Notes under the pieces: model-generated
Databases searched by the model: none
What the model was told of the DNA's origin: nothing
Seen by the model: only the letters and a program-made list of their open reading frames with translations
NCBI GenBank assembly: GCA_025057015.1
Contig: JANWYG010000023.1
Coordinates: 1 to 64,000 of the forward strand
Direction: 5' to 3'
DNA length: 64,000 nucleotides
Source of the DNA: Blastocatellia bacterium
GTDB lineage: Bacteria; Acidobacteriota; Blastocatellia; Chloracidobacteriales; JADJPF01
Translations under genes and position numbers: made by a program
In this document: positions 7,017 through 15,631 of the stretch, piece after piece
How the letters are laid out: each line of letters begins with the position of its first letter
How positions within the stretch are numbered: the stretch's first letter is position 1

Positions 7017-9035
7017 TCACCGGTCTTTAGGCAACTCAACAGGCGGAGTTTGTTCACCATCCAAGATTTTCTCTACCACAGGCACCAAGCCGCTGTTAGG
7101 GAACTTCTCTAAAAAATACATGTACACTTGCTTTGCTTCCTCGTGACGACCAGCCATATCCATAGCAAACCCAACCAGCACCGCAGTCGTATCGTTAGGT
7201 TCTAACTCCAATGCTCGCTTAAAAGATTCTGCCGCCTTGAGATATTGTCTACTATCATATAGAGCTCTGCCTAAGAGATCATAGGTGCTGGCTCGATTAC
7301 CACCATACACTTTAACCGCTTGCCGTGCTTCTTTGACCGCCTCTTCGTAATCGCGAGCGTAATATAAACTAACAGCAAGATTTTCCTGTGCTTCAGGATA
7401 GTCGGGTTTCAGAGTAATAGCTGCACGAAACTCATCTGCAGCAGCTCGATAATCTCCTGCATCAAGATAGTGAACGCCTTTGTTGTAATGCTCAAATGCA
7501 GTACTTTGTTTGACCTCTTCCGCGCCTCCACCAACCGGTGGATTATCAGTAGCGACCTCCCCAGTCTCACCGGCCTTTGTCTGCGGGGAACTGCCTGTCG
7601 AGCCACCAGCAACAATCAAAATAACTACGACAATTACTGCTATTGCTGCAAGCGCAATAAAACCAAAGATGCCTAAGATCCACAGTCCTACACTGCTCTT
7701 CTTCTGTGCGACAGGAGGAGCCGGAATCGATGGCCGCGGCAGTCCTGCAGGAACAGCACCTGGTGGCAAAGCAGGTGTCGGCATAATCCCTTGCTGAGGC
7801 GGCATCTGGGCAAAGCCCTGCGGCGTTATTAAACCAGGAGCTCCTTGCAGCGGAGGAGATACAACTGGCCCTGCAGGCACTATTGGCAACTGCGATGGCG
7901 GCGTACTAACCCGTTGCGGAATCTGTTGTACAGGTGGTTGCAGCGGTTGATTAGAAGTAGGCACGGTAGCACTTCCCAAAGCTCCTTGTCGGCCTGAAGG
8001 TGTTGACACACCAGGGTGTGACCGAAGCGTTCCAGCATCCGCCGAAGTAATCGGCGCTAAGCTGGCTCCACCTCTAGCTAAGTTAGCCGCTTGAATAAAC
8101 TGCTCAGCAAAGACTTTTATACTAGCCGTACGATGCTTCCGGTCGCGAGCCAGTGCTGTAAGCAACACTGCTTCGACATTTGCAGGAATATCTACATTAG
8201 GATTAACAGCCTTAATAGGTAGCGGATCTTCCGTCAAGCGCCTAATCATAAGCGCCTGCGCACTGTCACCCGAAAAAGGAAAGCCTCCGGTAAGCATCTG
8301 ATAAACTATCAGTGCAAAGCTGTAGACATCCGAGCTGGGATCTACCGGATCTCCGCTGAGTTGCTCAGGAGACATATAGAGCGGCGTACCAACTACAAAT
8401 CCAGTACGAGTAATATTGTTTCCTCTGTCATCGGCCAAAAACTTCGCTATACCAAAGTCGAGGATTTTTACATAGTCGCGTCCCTCTTTCTTGGCTATCA
8501 TTATGTTGTCCGGCTTGAGATCCCTATGCACTATCGATTGACTATGCGCCGCATGTAGAGCCTGACTGGCCTGTTGAACTATCGGTATGACTCTGCTGAG
8601 CGGTAATAGTCCCTCGCGACGTAATATCCGAGATAGCGTCTCGCCTTCGACATATTCCATAGCTAGGAAGTACATTCCATCTTCAGTCTCACCGAAATCG
8701 TAGACAGTCACTGCGTGCTGATCATTAATGAGGGCAGCCATTTTGGCCTCGCGATCAAAACGCTCTATCGCCTCTCTGTCTTTAGCTAGTTCCGGTGGTA
8801 TGACCTTAACCGCACATATACGGTTCATACGAAGCTGCTCAGCCTTGTAAACCGCTCCCATTCCACCTTGACCTAGCTTGCTCAGTATCTTAAAACGCCC
8901 GGCCAACACCTTTCCAACAAGCTCATCAAACAGCTTCGTATTTTGCTCCGGCATGCTTTCTAGCTTCAGGCCGTCATGGCTACAGACAGTAGCGCTATCC
9001 TCATACTTGCTGTGGCACCTAGGACAGATCTTCAT
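7017..9035 (-). CDS. Hanks-type Ser/Thr kinase with N-terminal zinc ribbon and C-terminal TPRs
   Basis: 672 residues in this order: zinc ribbon (CPRCHSKYEDSATVCSHDG, residues 4-22); kinase domain ~40-310 with GQGGMGAVY loop (55-63), AVKVI lysine, HRDLKPDN, DFGIAKF and TPLYMSPEQL; a long Pro/Gln-rich linker; one membrane helix (~440-470); and periplasmic TPR units over ~510-650 (FEHYNKGVHYLDAGDY, PEAQENLAVSLYYARDY, ASTYDLLGRALYDSRQY). All catalytic residues are present. The TPR region outside the membrane probably senses or binds a protein partner. It lies 63 bp downstream of holB on the same strand and may be co-transcribed with hfq-tmk-holB, or use its own promoter. Substrates are unknown. 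Three further kinases lie in this window, two with the same zinc ribbon. Confidence 0.9.
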   Translation of the reverse strand: MKICPRCHSKYEDSATVCSHDGLKLESMPEQNTKLFDELVGKVLAGRFKILSKLGQGGMGAVYKAEQLRMNRICAVKVIPPELAKDREAIERFDREAKMAALINDQHAVTVYDFGETEDGMYFLAMEYVEGETLSRILRREGLLPLSRVIPIVQQASQALHAAHSQSIVHRDLKPDNIMIAKKEGRDYVKILDFGIAKFLADDRGNNITRTGFVVGTPLYMSPEQLSGDPVDPSSDVYSFALIVYQMLTGGFPFSGDSAQALMIRRLTEDPLPIKAVNPNVDIPANVEAVLLTALARDRKHRTASIKVFAEQFIQAANLARGGASLAPITSADAGTLRSHPGVSTPSGRQGALGSATVPTSNQPLQPPVQQIPQRVSTPPSQLPIVPAGPVVSPPLQGAPGLITPQGFAQMPPQQGIMPTPALPPGAVPAGLPRPSIPAPPVAQKKSSVGLWILGIFGFIALAAIAVIVVVILIVAGGSTGSSPQTKAGETGEVATDNPPVGGGAEEVKQSTAFEHYNKGVHYLDAGDYRAAADEFRAAITLKPDYPEAQENLAVSLYYARDYEEAVKEARQAVKVYGGNRASTYDLLGRALYDSRQYLKAAESFKRALELEPNDTTAVLVGFAMDMAGRHEEAKQVYMYFLEKFPNSGLVPVVEKILDGEQTPPVELPKDR

Positions 9036-9098
9036 GTTGTCAGACTCCGACCCAAGATCTTGATCGAGTCTAATCAGTAAGAGGTAGAAATGTCAACT

Positions 9099-10088
9099 TT
9101 AAACGCTTTTCCTACAAGCATCTATAACCGATAGAAAAGTCTTTTCTAGAACTAGCTGGCGATTGATATTCCTCTGCAAGTCTGACTCAATAACACACAC
9201 CTGATGAAAAAATCCTTCGAGGGATTTTTGCAGAAAAGCAGCAGCAAACTGTGACAAAGTTCGCTCTAGGTCTACGTTGACCATAGTGTCAGAAATACCT
9301 GCCTTTAAGAGAATCATGTCGCGTAACAAGCAACGCAGTATCTCTAGGTAAGCTATAAACTCCTCGCGCTCTCTCTTACCTAGCAGCTCAGCCGATCTGA
9401 CAATACTTATTAAATCCCGCCGAGTTAAAGCTTCAAGTACGGCTACAAGTTCCTGCCTTCGTTGTTTGTAAGTAGAAAGGTCAATCTCAAGTGCCTTGCC
9501 AGGACTGCCTGCACATAGCCTCGTAAGCAACAAAAGTTCCAGACCAGATTTACCACACTTGCTCGCAACATACTGCAAAAGCTCGCCTTCTTCTACCGGA
9601 GAAAAATTCAGCTTGACAGACCTAGACTTTATAGTAGGAAGCAAAGCGTCTATGCTCGTAGTTAACAAGACTATTACAGAAGTAGAAGGCGGCTCTTCTA
9701 AGGTCTTAAGCAAGGCATTTGCTGCCTGCTCCTTTAACCGCTCGGCAGAGTTTATTATAAATATTCGCTTACGTCCTTCAAATGGCGCATAGTAGGCTTC
9801 CTCTATCAGTTTGCGTACTTGCTCGATCTTAATAAACTGTCCCTCAGGAATCACTTCTAGCACATCGGGATGAGCCAGTTGCTGTATTCTCTTACAGACA
9901 TGGCACCCTCCACAGGGACGCTCGGTAGCCATACAGTTAACAGCTTGTGCAAACGCTAGGGCAAAAGAGCGCTTGCCTACACCTTGCTGCCCATAAAATA
10001 TTAGCGAGGCTGGTAGTCGGTCATCAGCGATAACCCGGCTTAACCAGGTTTTTATCCTCAAATTCCCTATCAGAGTATTAAACGACAT
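9099..10088 (-). CDS. holB: DNA polymerase III delta' subunit
   Basis: 329 residues, an AAA+ clamp-loader subunit. It has a P-loop GQQGVGKR at 33-40, the four-Cys zinc module of delta'/DnaX proteins (Cys52, 59, 62, 65), IFIINSAERLKEQAANALLKTLEEPP and the SRC-like TTSIDALLPTIKSRS segment. The protein loads the beta clamp with delta and tau/gamma. The zinc site and P-loop also fit DnaX, but the short length, divergent C-terminus and position after tmk (a classic tmk-holB pair) favour holB. Its start overlaps the tmk stop by 11 bp, so translation is coupled. Confidence 0.88.
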   Translation of the reverse strand: MSFNTLIGNLRIKTWLSRVIADDRLPASLIFYGQQGVGKRSFALAFAQAVNCMATERPCGGCHVCKRIQQLAHPDVLEVIPEGQFIKIEQVRKLIEEAYYAPFEGRKRIFIINSAERLKEQAANALLKTLEEPPSTSVIVLLTTSIDALLPTIKSRSVKLNFSPVEEGELLQYVASKCGKSGLELLLLTRLCAGSPGKALEIDLSTYKQRRQELVAVLEALTRRDLISIVRSAELLGKREREEFIAYLEILRCLLRDMILLKAGISDTMVNVDLERTLSQFAAAFLQKSLEGFFHQVCVIESDLQRNINRQLVLEKTFLSVIDACRKSV

Positions 10089-10707
10089 CAGCTACTAGCG
10101 GGATAACAACACTTAGAACTTGCTCATGTACTTCCTGAGGAGTCCGTAAAGCATCTATCACTACAAACCTATCCGGCCACTTCTGCGCAAGTTCCCAATA
10201 TCCCTGTCGCACGCGCTCGTAAAAACTAATGTCTTCCGACTCTAACCTGTCGAAGCTACCTGAAGCTTGACACTTTCGGCTACGAGCAGTAAGTACATCT
10301 ATTTCTAAGTAAAAAGTCTTGCTAGGCCAAACCCCGGCCGTAGCTATCTGATGAATCACCTCGATGAAAGACATCGGTATCCGCCTGCCGTAACCCTGAT
10401 ATGCCGTAGTAGCATCAGCGTAGCGATCAGTTATTACAACCTTACCAGAGGTCAGCGCTGGAATTATTACTTCTTGCACGTGCTGAGATCGATCAGCAGC
10501 TAAAAGCAGCAACTCTGCATTTGCTTCCAAGGCAATATCAGAAGAAAGCAACAAACTTCGTACCATCTTCCCCAACCGAGTACCACCAGGCTCATGCGTC
10601 AGTATGTGCTTGATACCCCGGCTCTTCATCCAGTTCGACAATAATGCTGCCTGAGTGCTCTTGCCTGCTCCATCTATTCCTTCGAAACTGAACAATAAAC
10701 CCATCAT
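10078..10707 (-). CDS. tmk: Thymidylate kinase
   Basis: 209 residues; phosphorylates dTMP to dTDP. The P-loop FEGIDGAGKST begins at residue 8. HEPGGTRLGKMVRSLLL, the TDRYADATTAYQGYGR catalytic/dTMP-binding segment and a lid region follow, giving normal length for the family. Two consecutive ATGs are possible; the first (10707) overlaps the hfq stop codon as ATGA, which favours coupled translation from it. Operon order is hfq-tmk-holB. A thymidylate-synthase-like (double ThyX) gene lies 5 kb away. Confidence 0.93.
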   Translation of the reverse strand: MMGLLFSFEGIDGAGKSTQAALLSNWMKSRGIKHILTHEPGGTRLGKMVRSLLLSSDIALEANAELLLLAADRSQHVQEVIIPALTSGKVVITDRYADATTAYQGYGRRIPMSFIEVIHQIATAGVWPSKTFYLEIDVLTARSRKCQASGSFDRLESEDISFYERVRQGYWELAQKWPDRFVVIDALRTPQEVHEQVLSVVIPLVADVV

Positions 10708-10988
10708 CTGGAAGATAAGGAAGTAGCTGACTCGGATTTTTCAGCACCAGCTTCGCTCTCCTCAAGCACTTTCGAGCTGATTCCTTTTGGCAACGCTACG
10801 GTGGATATCGCATGTTTGAAGATAAGCAGCTCTTGCTCTCCAACATCCAATATCACCGAGTACTTGTCAAAACCTTTTATCTTACCAGTAAGCTTTACCC
10901 CGCTTAAAAGATATATCGTGACTACCAATCTCTCACGCCGTGCTTGATTTAAAAAACCGTCCTGGAGATTTTGCATCTGCTTATCCAT
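10704..10988 (-). CDS. hfq: RNA chaperone Hfq
   Basis: 94 residues from the chosen ATG at 10988 (MDKQMQNLQDGFLNQ). The open frame extends 27 codons further up, but only the internal ATG has a proper SD (AGGAG, ~6 bases away) and begins where Hfq normally begins. Sm1 is visible as LVVTIYLLSGVKLTGKIKGFDKYSVILDV, Sm2 as ELLIFKHAISTV; the KHAIST motif for U-rich RNA 3' ends is intact. A short acidic/Ser tail replaces the long tail of enteric Hfq. It should act as a hexamer pairing small RNAs with mRNAs. It leads the hfq-tmk-holB operon. Hfq is known in Acidobacteriota, consistent with the suggested taxon. Confidence 0.93.
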   Translation of the reverse strand: MDKQMQNLQDGFLNQARRERLVVTIYLLSGVKLTGKIKGFDKYSVILDVGEQELLIFKHAISTVALPKGISSKVLEESEAGAEKSESATSLSSR

Positions 10989-11289
10989 TACCACTCCTAA
11001 AGACACTCTCTGTGCGTTATTTTTAAGGAACACCGGCAGACTTCCAGAGCCCTTTAAGCTTAGCCGCAAATTACCACATGCCTTCCTCTACAGGCAACTA
11101 AGCATAGCAAGCATCAAGAATGGAAAAAAAGAATGGAAAAATCCGCACATTAAGCGGAAAATAACTAAAGCCAAGCTGCCAGAACTTCAAGCACAATCAC
11201 AATATAACAAGCGCCTGCGGATTACACTTATGTGGCACAGAAGTTGCTCGCTGTTACAGCAAACTCAATAACCAAGGAGGTAAGAAGTT
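10989..11289. other. Divergent intergenic region between hfq and hsp20
   Basis: About 300 bases without a gene. It holds the hfq ribosome-binding site at the left end and, at the right end, a sigma-54-type promoter and strong SD for hsp20. I see no further ORF or RNA gene in the middle. Confidence 0.6.
11233..11248 (+). promoter_or_regulatory. Sigma-54 (-24/-12) promoter of hsp20
   Basis: TGGCAC (11233-11238), five bases, then TTGCT (11244-11248) matches the RpoN consensus TGGCAC-N5-TTGCW completely, with GG and GC 12 bp apart. A start near 11259 would leave a ~30-base leader containing the SD AAGGAGG before the ATG at 11290. No enhancer-binding activator gene is seen nearby. Confidence 0.7.
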
Positions 11290-11781
11290 ATGAAACAAGA
11301 GGCTGTAGCAAAAACCTTTGAGAAAACTGGTATGAGTCTCTTCTCAGCCATGGATGAGATCCTAGCAGAAATGAAACGAATGCATGATGAAATCTCCAAA
11401 CGAGCTTTTGAGCTGTTCAAAGCTCGAGGCGAAATTCATGGCTTTGACTTGGAAGACTGGTTCAAGGCTGAAATGCAAATAAACAGCCCTGTACATTTCC
11501 AAACGAACGAAAAAGATAACGAAATTAACATTAAGGCAGAACTGCCAGAATTTAGCCCAGAACAGCTAAAGATTAACATAGACGGCAGGGTTCTTACTAT
11601 CACAGGACGCACAGAATCCACTAAAGAAGGCGTTAGTAGCTCTAAGCAATTCCTGCGCAAAATGACACTTTCCTCCGACGTCGATACTGACAATGCAAAA
11701 GCCACCTTCAAAGACGGAGTTCTCGAATTGATCCTGCCTAAGCTCAAGAGCGGCTCCGAAATAAAGATAGAACATAAATAG
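11290..11781 (+). CDS. Small heat-shock protein (Hsp20 / alpha-crystallin family)
   Basis: 163 residues. An N-terminal amphipathic region of ~65 residues is followed by the alpha-crystallin domain (about 70-160): FQTNEKDNEINIKAELPEFSPEQLKINIDGRVLTI, then the family signature ATFKDGVLELILPK. It is an ATP-independent holdase that forms oligomers and keeps unfolding proteins soluble. The I-x-I C-terminal motif appears as IKIEHK and is weak. Translation starts behind a near-perfect SD (AAGGAGG) seven bases from ATG. The preceding sigma-54-type promoter suggests control by an RpoN activator instead of sigma-32 or HrcA/CIRCE; no CIRCE inverted repeat is seen. A strong hairpin follows the stop codon. 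Confidence 0.92.
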   Translation: MKQEAVAKTFEKTGMSLFSAMDEILAEMKRMHDEISKRAFELFKARGEIHGFDLEDWFKAEMQINSPVHFQTNEKDNEINIKAELPEFSPEQLKINIDGRVLTITGRTESTKEGVSSSKQFLRKMTLSSDVDTDNAKATFKDGVLELILPKLKSGSEIKIEHK

Positions 11782-11794
11782 GGCCTCAACTCAA

Positions 11795-11821
11795 AGGGAT
11801 GACGGACTTTTCCGTCTCCCT
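11795..11821 (+). terminator. Strong stem-loop after hsp20
   Basis: AGGGA-T-GACGGA / CTTT loop / TCCGTC-TCCCT forms an 11-bp stem with one bulged T. It begins 14 bases after the hsp20 stop. No T-run follows, so it may be a weak terminator or an mRNA 3'-end stabiliser that separates hsp20 expression from the downstream genes. Confidence 0.5.
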
Positions 11822-11858
11822 ACTTGTCGTTTATCAGCCACAGTGCTATCGTGGCTTT

Positions 11859-12623
11859 ATGCCGACAGAACTAATAGTACTTGGTTCAGGTACGGGGTTG
11901 CCTGCAGCAGACAGAGGTGCGGCAGCCTACCTACTGCTTCAAAGCAACTCCGTTACGATGCTCGATTGCGGCCCTGGCTCATCACGACGCTTGCCACAGG
12001 TAAACATACCTCTTACCGACATCGATAGAATCATCATCTCTCATTTCCACGTAGACCACGTCTGCGACTTAGCAGCTATATTATTCGGCCTACGTATAAC
12101 GGGTACCACAAGAAAACCTCTAGAAATAATAGCTCCGATCGGACTAAAAGCTCACTACGACGGTTTGATAAAACTTTTCGGCAAGTCTATCGTGAGTAGA
12201 CACTTCGAGCTGATACTCACCGAGATTGACGTGCAAAATCCAACTACTCTTGAAAGAGAACCCTTCAAGCTCTACGCACGCCAAGCAGCGCACACCTTCC
12301 CCAGTCTAAGCTACAGGCTAGAAACTTGCGACGGATGCTTCGCTTACTCTGGTGATACTGACTACTGCGAAAACTTGATCGAAATCTGTTCCAATGCAGA
12401 CCTGGCTTTATTGGAATGTTCGACTGCCAACGAAGACAAAATAGCTGGCCATCTCACTCCGCAAGAAGTAGCTAGCATAGCAGCTTCAGCAGGCGTCAAA
12501 CATCTTGTACTCTCCCATTTCTATCCTGTATCCTTCGATAAGGACATCTTTGGCCAGTGTAGAAAACATTTTCAGGGCAGACTCACCTTGGCCAGCGACC
12601 TGATGAGAATACAGCTGGAGTAA
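11859..12623 (+). CDS. MBL-fold metal-dependent hydrolase (RNase Z-like subgroup)
   Basis: 254 residues from the ATG at 11859. An upstream ATG at 11799 is unlikely because it lies inside the stem-loop after hsp20 and adds a non-conserved leader. The metal site is visible: SHFHVDH (HxHxDH), a later TFPSLSYRL His region, [10 protein letters not shown] (metal-bridging Asp) and LSHFYP (last His). The opening [17 protein letters not shown] is typical of RNase Z/ElaC-related proteins and of stand-alone ribonuclease Z-like hydrolases. The RNase Z exosite arm is not evident, so tRNA 3' processing is unproven. It is followed 2 bp later by ftsY and is likely co-transcribed with it. Confidence 0.85.
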   Translation: MPTELIVLGSGTGLPAADRGAAAYLLLQSNSVTMLDCGPGSSRRLPQVNIPLTDIDRIIISHFHVDHVCDLAAILFGLRITGTTRKPLEIIAPIGLKAHYDGLIKLFGKSIVSRHFELILTEIDVQNPTTLEREPFKLYARQAAHTFPSLSYRLETCDGCFAYSGDTDYCENLIEICSNADLALLECSTANEDKIAGHLTPQEVASIAASAGVKHLVLSHFYPVSFDKDIFGQCRKHFQGRLTLASDLMRIQLE

Positions 12624-12625
12624 CT

Positions 12626-13858
12626 ATGGGACTATTCTGGAAGAGAACTAAACCTCCTACACCAACAGAAACCAGTAAACCTGCCGTCGAACCTACGCAG
12701 TTACAACAGCCAGCAGCAACCGAAGCTGAACAGCCACCACAGTCAGCACCAACCGAAGTAGAAAAAAAGCCTGGTTTCTTCCAACGACTCTTCGGACAGC
12801 AGCAAGCTGCCAGCACTACCCGCCCCGTAGAACAGGAGAAAGCCAGTTTATGGAGCAAAATAATAGGTAAGGAAAGTAATAAAGAAACTCCTCTTCCAGT
12901 ATCTTCGGAAATATCAGATAGCGAAAAAATAAGTCTGTTTCAGCGATGGAAGAGTTCGCTTAACCGTACCAGTGAAAACTTGCTTGGACGCCTCGAAGAC
13001 GTAATCCATGGCAAGAAGGTCATTGACCAGGAGGTACTTGACAGCTTAGAAGAAGCGTTGATAGGTGCCGACATCGGTGTTCAAACCTCTCTTGAAATCA
13101 TAGAAATAGCTCGCCAAAAGGTAGATAGAAAAGAGATCAATAATTTTGACGAACTCAAGCGAATAATAAAGGATGAACTACTCAAGATACTGACAGCACC
13201 AAACCGAACCGGCGTCGCTTCTGAAACCGACATTAGCCCTGATATTAAACCCTACGTGATGATGATCGTAGGCGTAAACGGTGTCGGAAAAACCACTACT
13301 ATAGGTAAGCTTGCAAGTAGGATAAAGGCCGAAGGCAATGACGTTCTCATCTGTGCTGCAGATACTTTTCGCGCAGCAGCGACCGATCAGCTAGCCATCT
13401 GGGCCGAACGTACCCAAGTACCCTTGATACAACAGAAGAAAGGAACTGACCCAGCAGCAGTACTCTACGATGCTCTAATGGCTGCTAAAGCACGCAACGC
13501 AGACGTGCTCATAGTTGATACTGCTGGCAGGTTGCATAACAAGGCCAACCTTATGGCAGAACTAGATAAGATGAAGCGTATAGCAGCTCGAGAAGTCGCC
13601 GGAGCACCACACGAAGTCCTACTCATCATAGATGCCATAACTGGTCAAAACGGATTAGAGCAAGCTCGACAGTTCCTTAAGGTCGTACCTGTTACAGGTC
13701 TGGTACTCACTAAGCTAGACGGAACAGCTAAAGGAGGTATAGTAGTTGCCATCTGCAAGGAGCTCCGTATACCCATAAGATATGTCGGTATAGGTGAAGG
13801 TATAGACGACTTAGTCGTCTTTTCCCCAGAAGACTACGTGAACGGTCTGTTTGACTAA
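12626..13858 (+). CDS. ftsY: Signal recognition particle receptor FtsY
   Basis: 410 residues. The ~100-residue N-terminal A-region is rich in Pro/Glu/Gln and carries short amphipathic pieces with aromatic and basic residues ([24 protein letters not shown]), probable membrane-contact sites. The N domain and GTPase G domain follow: [15 protein letters not shown] near residue 215 (G1), [13 protein letters not shown] (insertion/IBD), [10 protein letters not shown] (~297), [10 protein letters not shown] (~361) and the closing [22 protein letters not shown]. It receives ribosome-SRP complexes at the inner membrane for co-translational insertion. The partner Ffh is not in this window. Confidence 0.95.
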   Translation: MGLFWKRTKPPTPTETSKPAVEPTQLQQPAATEAEQPPQSAPTEVEKKPGFFQRLFGQQQAASTTRPVEQEKASLWSKIIGKESNKETPLPVSSEISDSEKISLFQRWKSSLNRTSENLLGRLEDVIHGKKVIDQEVLDSLEEALIGADIGVQTSLEIIEIARQKVDRKEINNFDELKRIIKDELLKILTAPNRTGVASETDISPDIKPYVMMIVGVNGVGKTTTIGKLASRIKAEGNDVLICAADTFRAAATDQLAIWAERTQVPLIQQKKGTDPAAVLYDALMAAKARNADVLIVDTAGRLHNKANLMAELDKMKRIAAREVAGAPHEVLLIIDAITGQNGLEQARQFLKVVPVTGLVLTKLDGTAKGGIVVAICKELRIPIRYVGIGEGIDDLVVFSPEDYVNGLFD

Positions 13859-14137
13859 CTTGCTCAATGCCGGAGTTTCTTTGCCAATCTATCAAGCCCA
13901 AACTGATGTAAAATTAGGCCTGTTAGGTCGCCCGTAGCATCCTTAATCAAGATAATCTGAGCTTCAACAACAAAAACTTCGTTTCAGATTCAGGAAACAG
14001 TTCCAACCTGGTGGGTTGCCCACTAAGCTGTGCAAAGAGCCGTCTTGCTCCTTACTAATTGTAAACACTGCTCCTGGCATCAACTTGTACCTGCCGATTC
14101 GTCAAGCCAGCAGCATTTAGTATCACCCATTACTACA
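13859..14137. other. Intergenic region between convergent ftsY and the serine hydrolase gene
   Basis: About 280 bases. It has a TCTGA...TCAGA inverted pair near 13955-13989 and a short GTGGG-TTG-CCCAC hairpin at 14011-14023, neither with a T-run. I tested it by eye for a small SRP RNA (GGAAGGAAGCAGCC-type core) because of ftsY and found none. No credible gene is seen. Confidence 0.4.
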
Positions 14138-15565
14138 TTACTTTTTATAGGAACAATGCTGGCAGCCATACGCATCGCATATCTCGGGCTCAAGTACTAT
14201 GGCAACCCGTTCTGTCAGCACGGCTTCGCCAAACTTCTTCGCTAGGATCCCCGTACCATCTCCACGATGAATTAGCATGCCAGCAAATGTTGAATCCTTG
14301 ACAAAAGAAAAGCTGGTATTCGACCCCCTGATGAAAAACTCCGACTCTGCTCTGTTACTGTCCTTTCCGGATCGGAAAAAGAGCCTGTTAAGCAGCCTAA
14401 ATACCGTGTAAGAGTCGCTGCCAATCTTATAGATATCAACGTAGGCATCTAACAGCTTCGGATCAACTTGGACGGCGACTCGCTCCTTGTAAAGAGGATA
14501 TTTCTCTTCGAGTAGATGTAATCCTATATCGTCGACACTATGGACAGCATTTGACAATACAACAACCCCACGACGCTTCTTTTTATCAATTCCCACGAAG
14601 CTAGAATAACCACCCGTAGTACCGTTGTGCCATAAAATTTCCGTCCCGTGATTATTGAAAATGTGCCATCCTAACCCAACTTGCATACCTACGCCACTAT
14701 ATCGTGGTCGGTGAGTCATCTCTAAGGCAGGCAACATACGAGTCTTAGTAAGCCCCAGATTCGCTGACAGAAACTTGAGTAAATCAGATACAGTCGATCG
14801 CAGTGCTCCAGCACCAGCTAACGTAGGAATATGCCAATTCGCCACGGGTCTAAGGTCAGCAGCATGCCCAACAGCAAGGCGTGTTTGCAGCTGTGCAGAG
14901 AGATTTATTGCAGTGCTATGCATTTTCAGCGGTTTACAAATACGCTCGCTTATAAGCTGCTCATAACTCTTGCCAGCTTTGAGCGCCAAGATATGTCCAA
15001 GTAAACCCATACCATAGTTTGAATACTCATACTTAGTTCCTATACTCTTTGGTGAATAATTCGACAAAAAAGCGTACATCTGTTCTACTGTATAGTCTGC
15101 ATAAGGATCCTCATAAGACTCAGGTGAGAGATTAGTCGGCAAGCGAGGTAGCCCTGAAGTATGCGTTGCTAGATCTAGGAGAGTTATCTCTCTACCATCT
15201 CTACTAGGCACTGAAACAGTTCGAGGCAGATACTTTGAAATAGGATCCTCCAGCTTAACCTCCCCGCTTGTAACCATCATAGCAAGCAGCGTTGTAGTAA
15301 AGACCTTCGTTACAGAGCCAATTTCAAATATCGTGTCGGCGTCAACATTACGCTCGCTTAGCTGAGCAGGCTTACCATAGCCCACTATCCTGCTGCCTCG
15401 ACTATCGACTATTCCAACAACTATCCCAACACCTTTTTTGTATTTTTCGATCCGCTGTCGTAGATATGGCTGTATTAGCTCGATGTCAGCAGATGTCTGA
15501 CTAGCACACGCAAAAGCATAGGAAAACAAATAGCTTATAATGATCAGCAAGCTAACCATGCGCAT
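14138..15565 (-). CDS. Beta-lactamase-family serine hydrolase (class C / PBP4*-like), exported
   Basis: 475 residues. A signal peptide covers ~1-20 (MVSLLIIISYLFSYAFAC); the Cys after AFA could make it a lipoprotein but the lipobox is poor. The catalytic motifs of class C beta-lactamases and DD-peptidases are present: SVTK (Ser-x-x-Lys) in EIGSVTKVFTTTLLAMM, YSN in YEYSNYGMGLLGHILA, and a late HNGTTGGYSSF in the KTG/HxG position. It should be a periplasmic or surface serine esterase, peptidase or D-aminopeptidase; true beta-lactamase activity is only one possibility in this broad family. It is a single gene on the minus strand, divergent from the double-ThyX gene (66 bp apart). Confidence 0.85.
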   Translation of the reverse strand: MRMVSLLIIISYLFSYAFACASQTSADIELIQPYLRQRIEKYKKGVGIVVGIVDSRGSRIVGYGKPAQLSERNVDADTIFEIGSVTKVFTTTLLAMMVTSGEVKLEDPISKYLPRTVSVPSRDGREITLLDLATHTSGLPRLPTNLSPESYEDPYADYTVEQMYAFLSNYSPKSIGTKYEYSNYGMGLLGHILALKAGKSYEQLISERICKPLKMHSTAINLSAQLQTRLAVGHAADLRPVANWHIPTLAGAGALRSTVSDLLKFLSANLGLTKTRMLPALEMTHRPRYSGVGMQVGLGWHIFNNHGTEILWHNGTTGGYSSFVGIDKKKRRGVVVLSNAVHSVDDIGLHLLEEKYPLYKERVAVQVDPKLLDAYVDIYKIGSDSYTVFRLLNRLFFRSGKDSNRAESEFFIRGSNTSFSFVKDSTFAGMLIHRGDGTGILAKKFGEAVLTERVAIVLEPEICDAYGCQHCSYKK

Positions 15566-15631
15566 AAAGCTATCACCAACAGAGAGAATATCTTGAATAA
15601 TAACAAGTACATCAATAAGCTCTAAAGCGCG

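Noticed and set aside
10989..11069. 27-codon N-terminal extension of Hfq
   Set aside because: Only the internal ATG at 10988 has a proper SD and the normal Hfq N-terminus.
11799..11858. Upstream ATG for the MBL-fold hydrolase
   Set aside because: It sits inside a strong stem-loop and the extra residues precede the usual family start; the ATG at 11859 is preferred.
13859..14137. Small SRP RNA beside ftsY
   Set aside because: The conserved SRP RNA core and its tetraloop were not seen on either strand.
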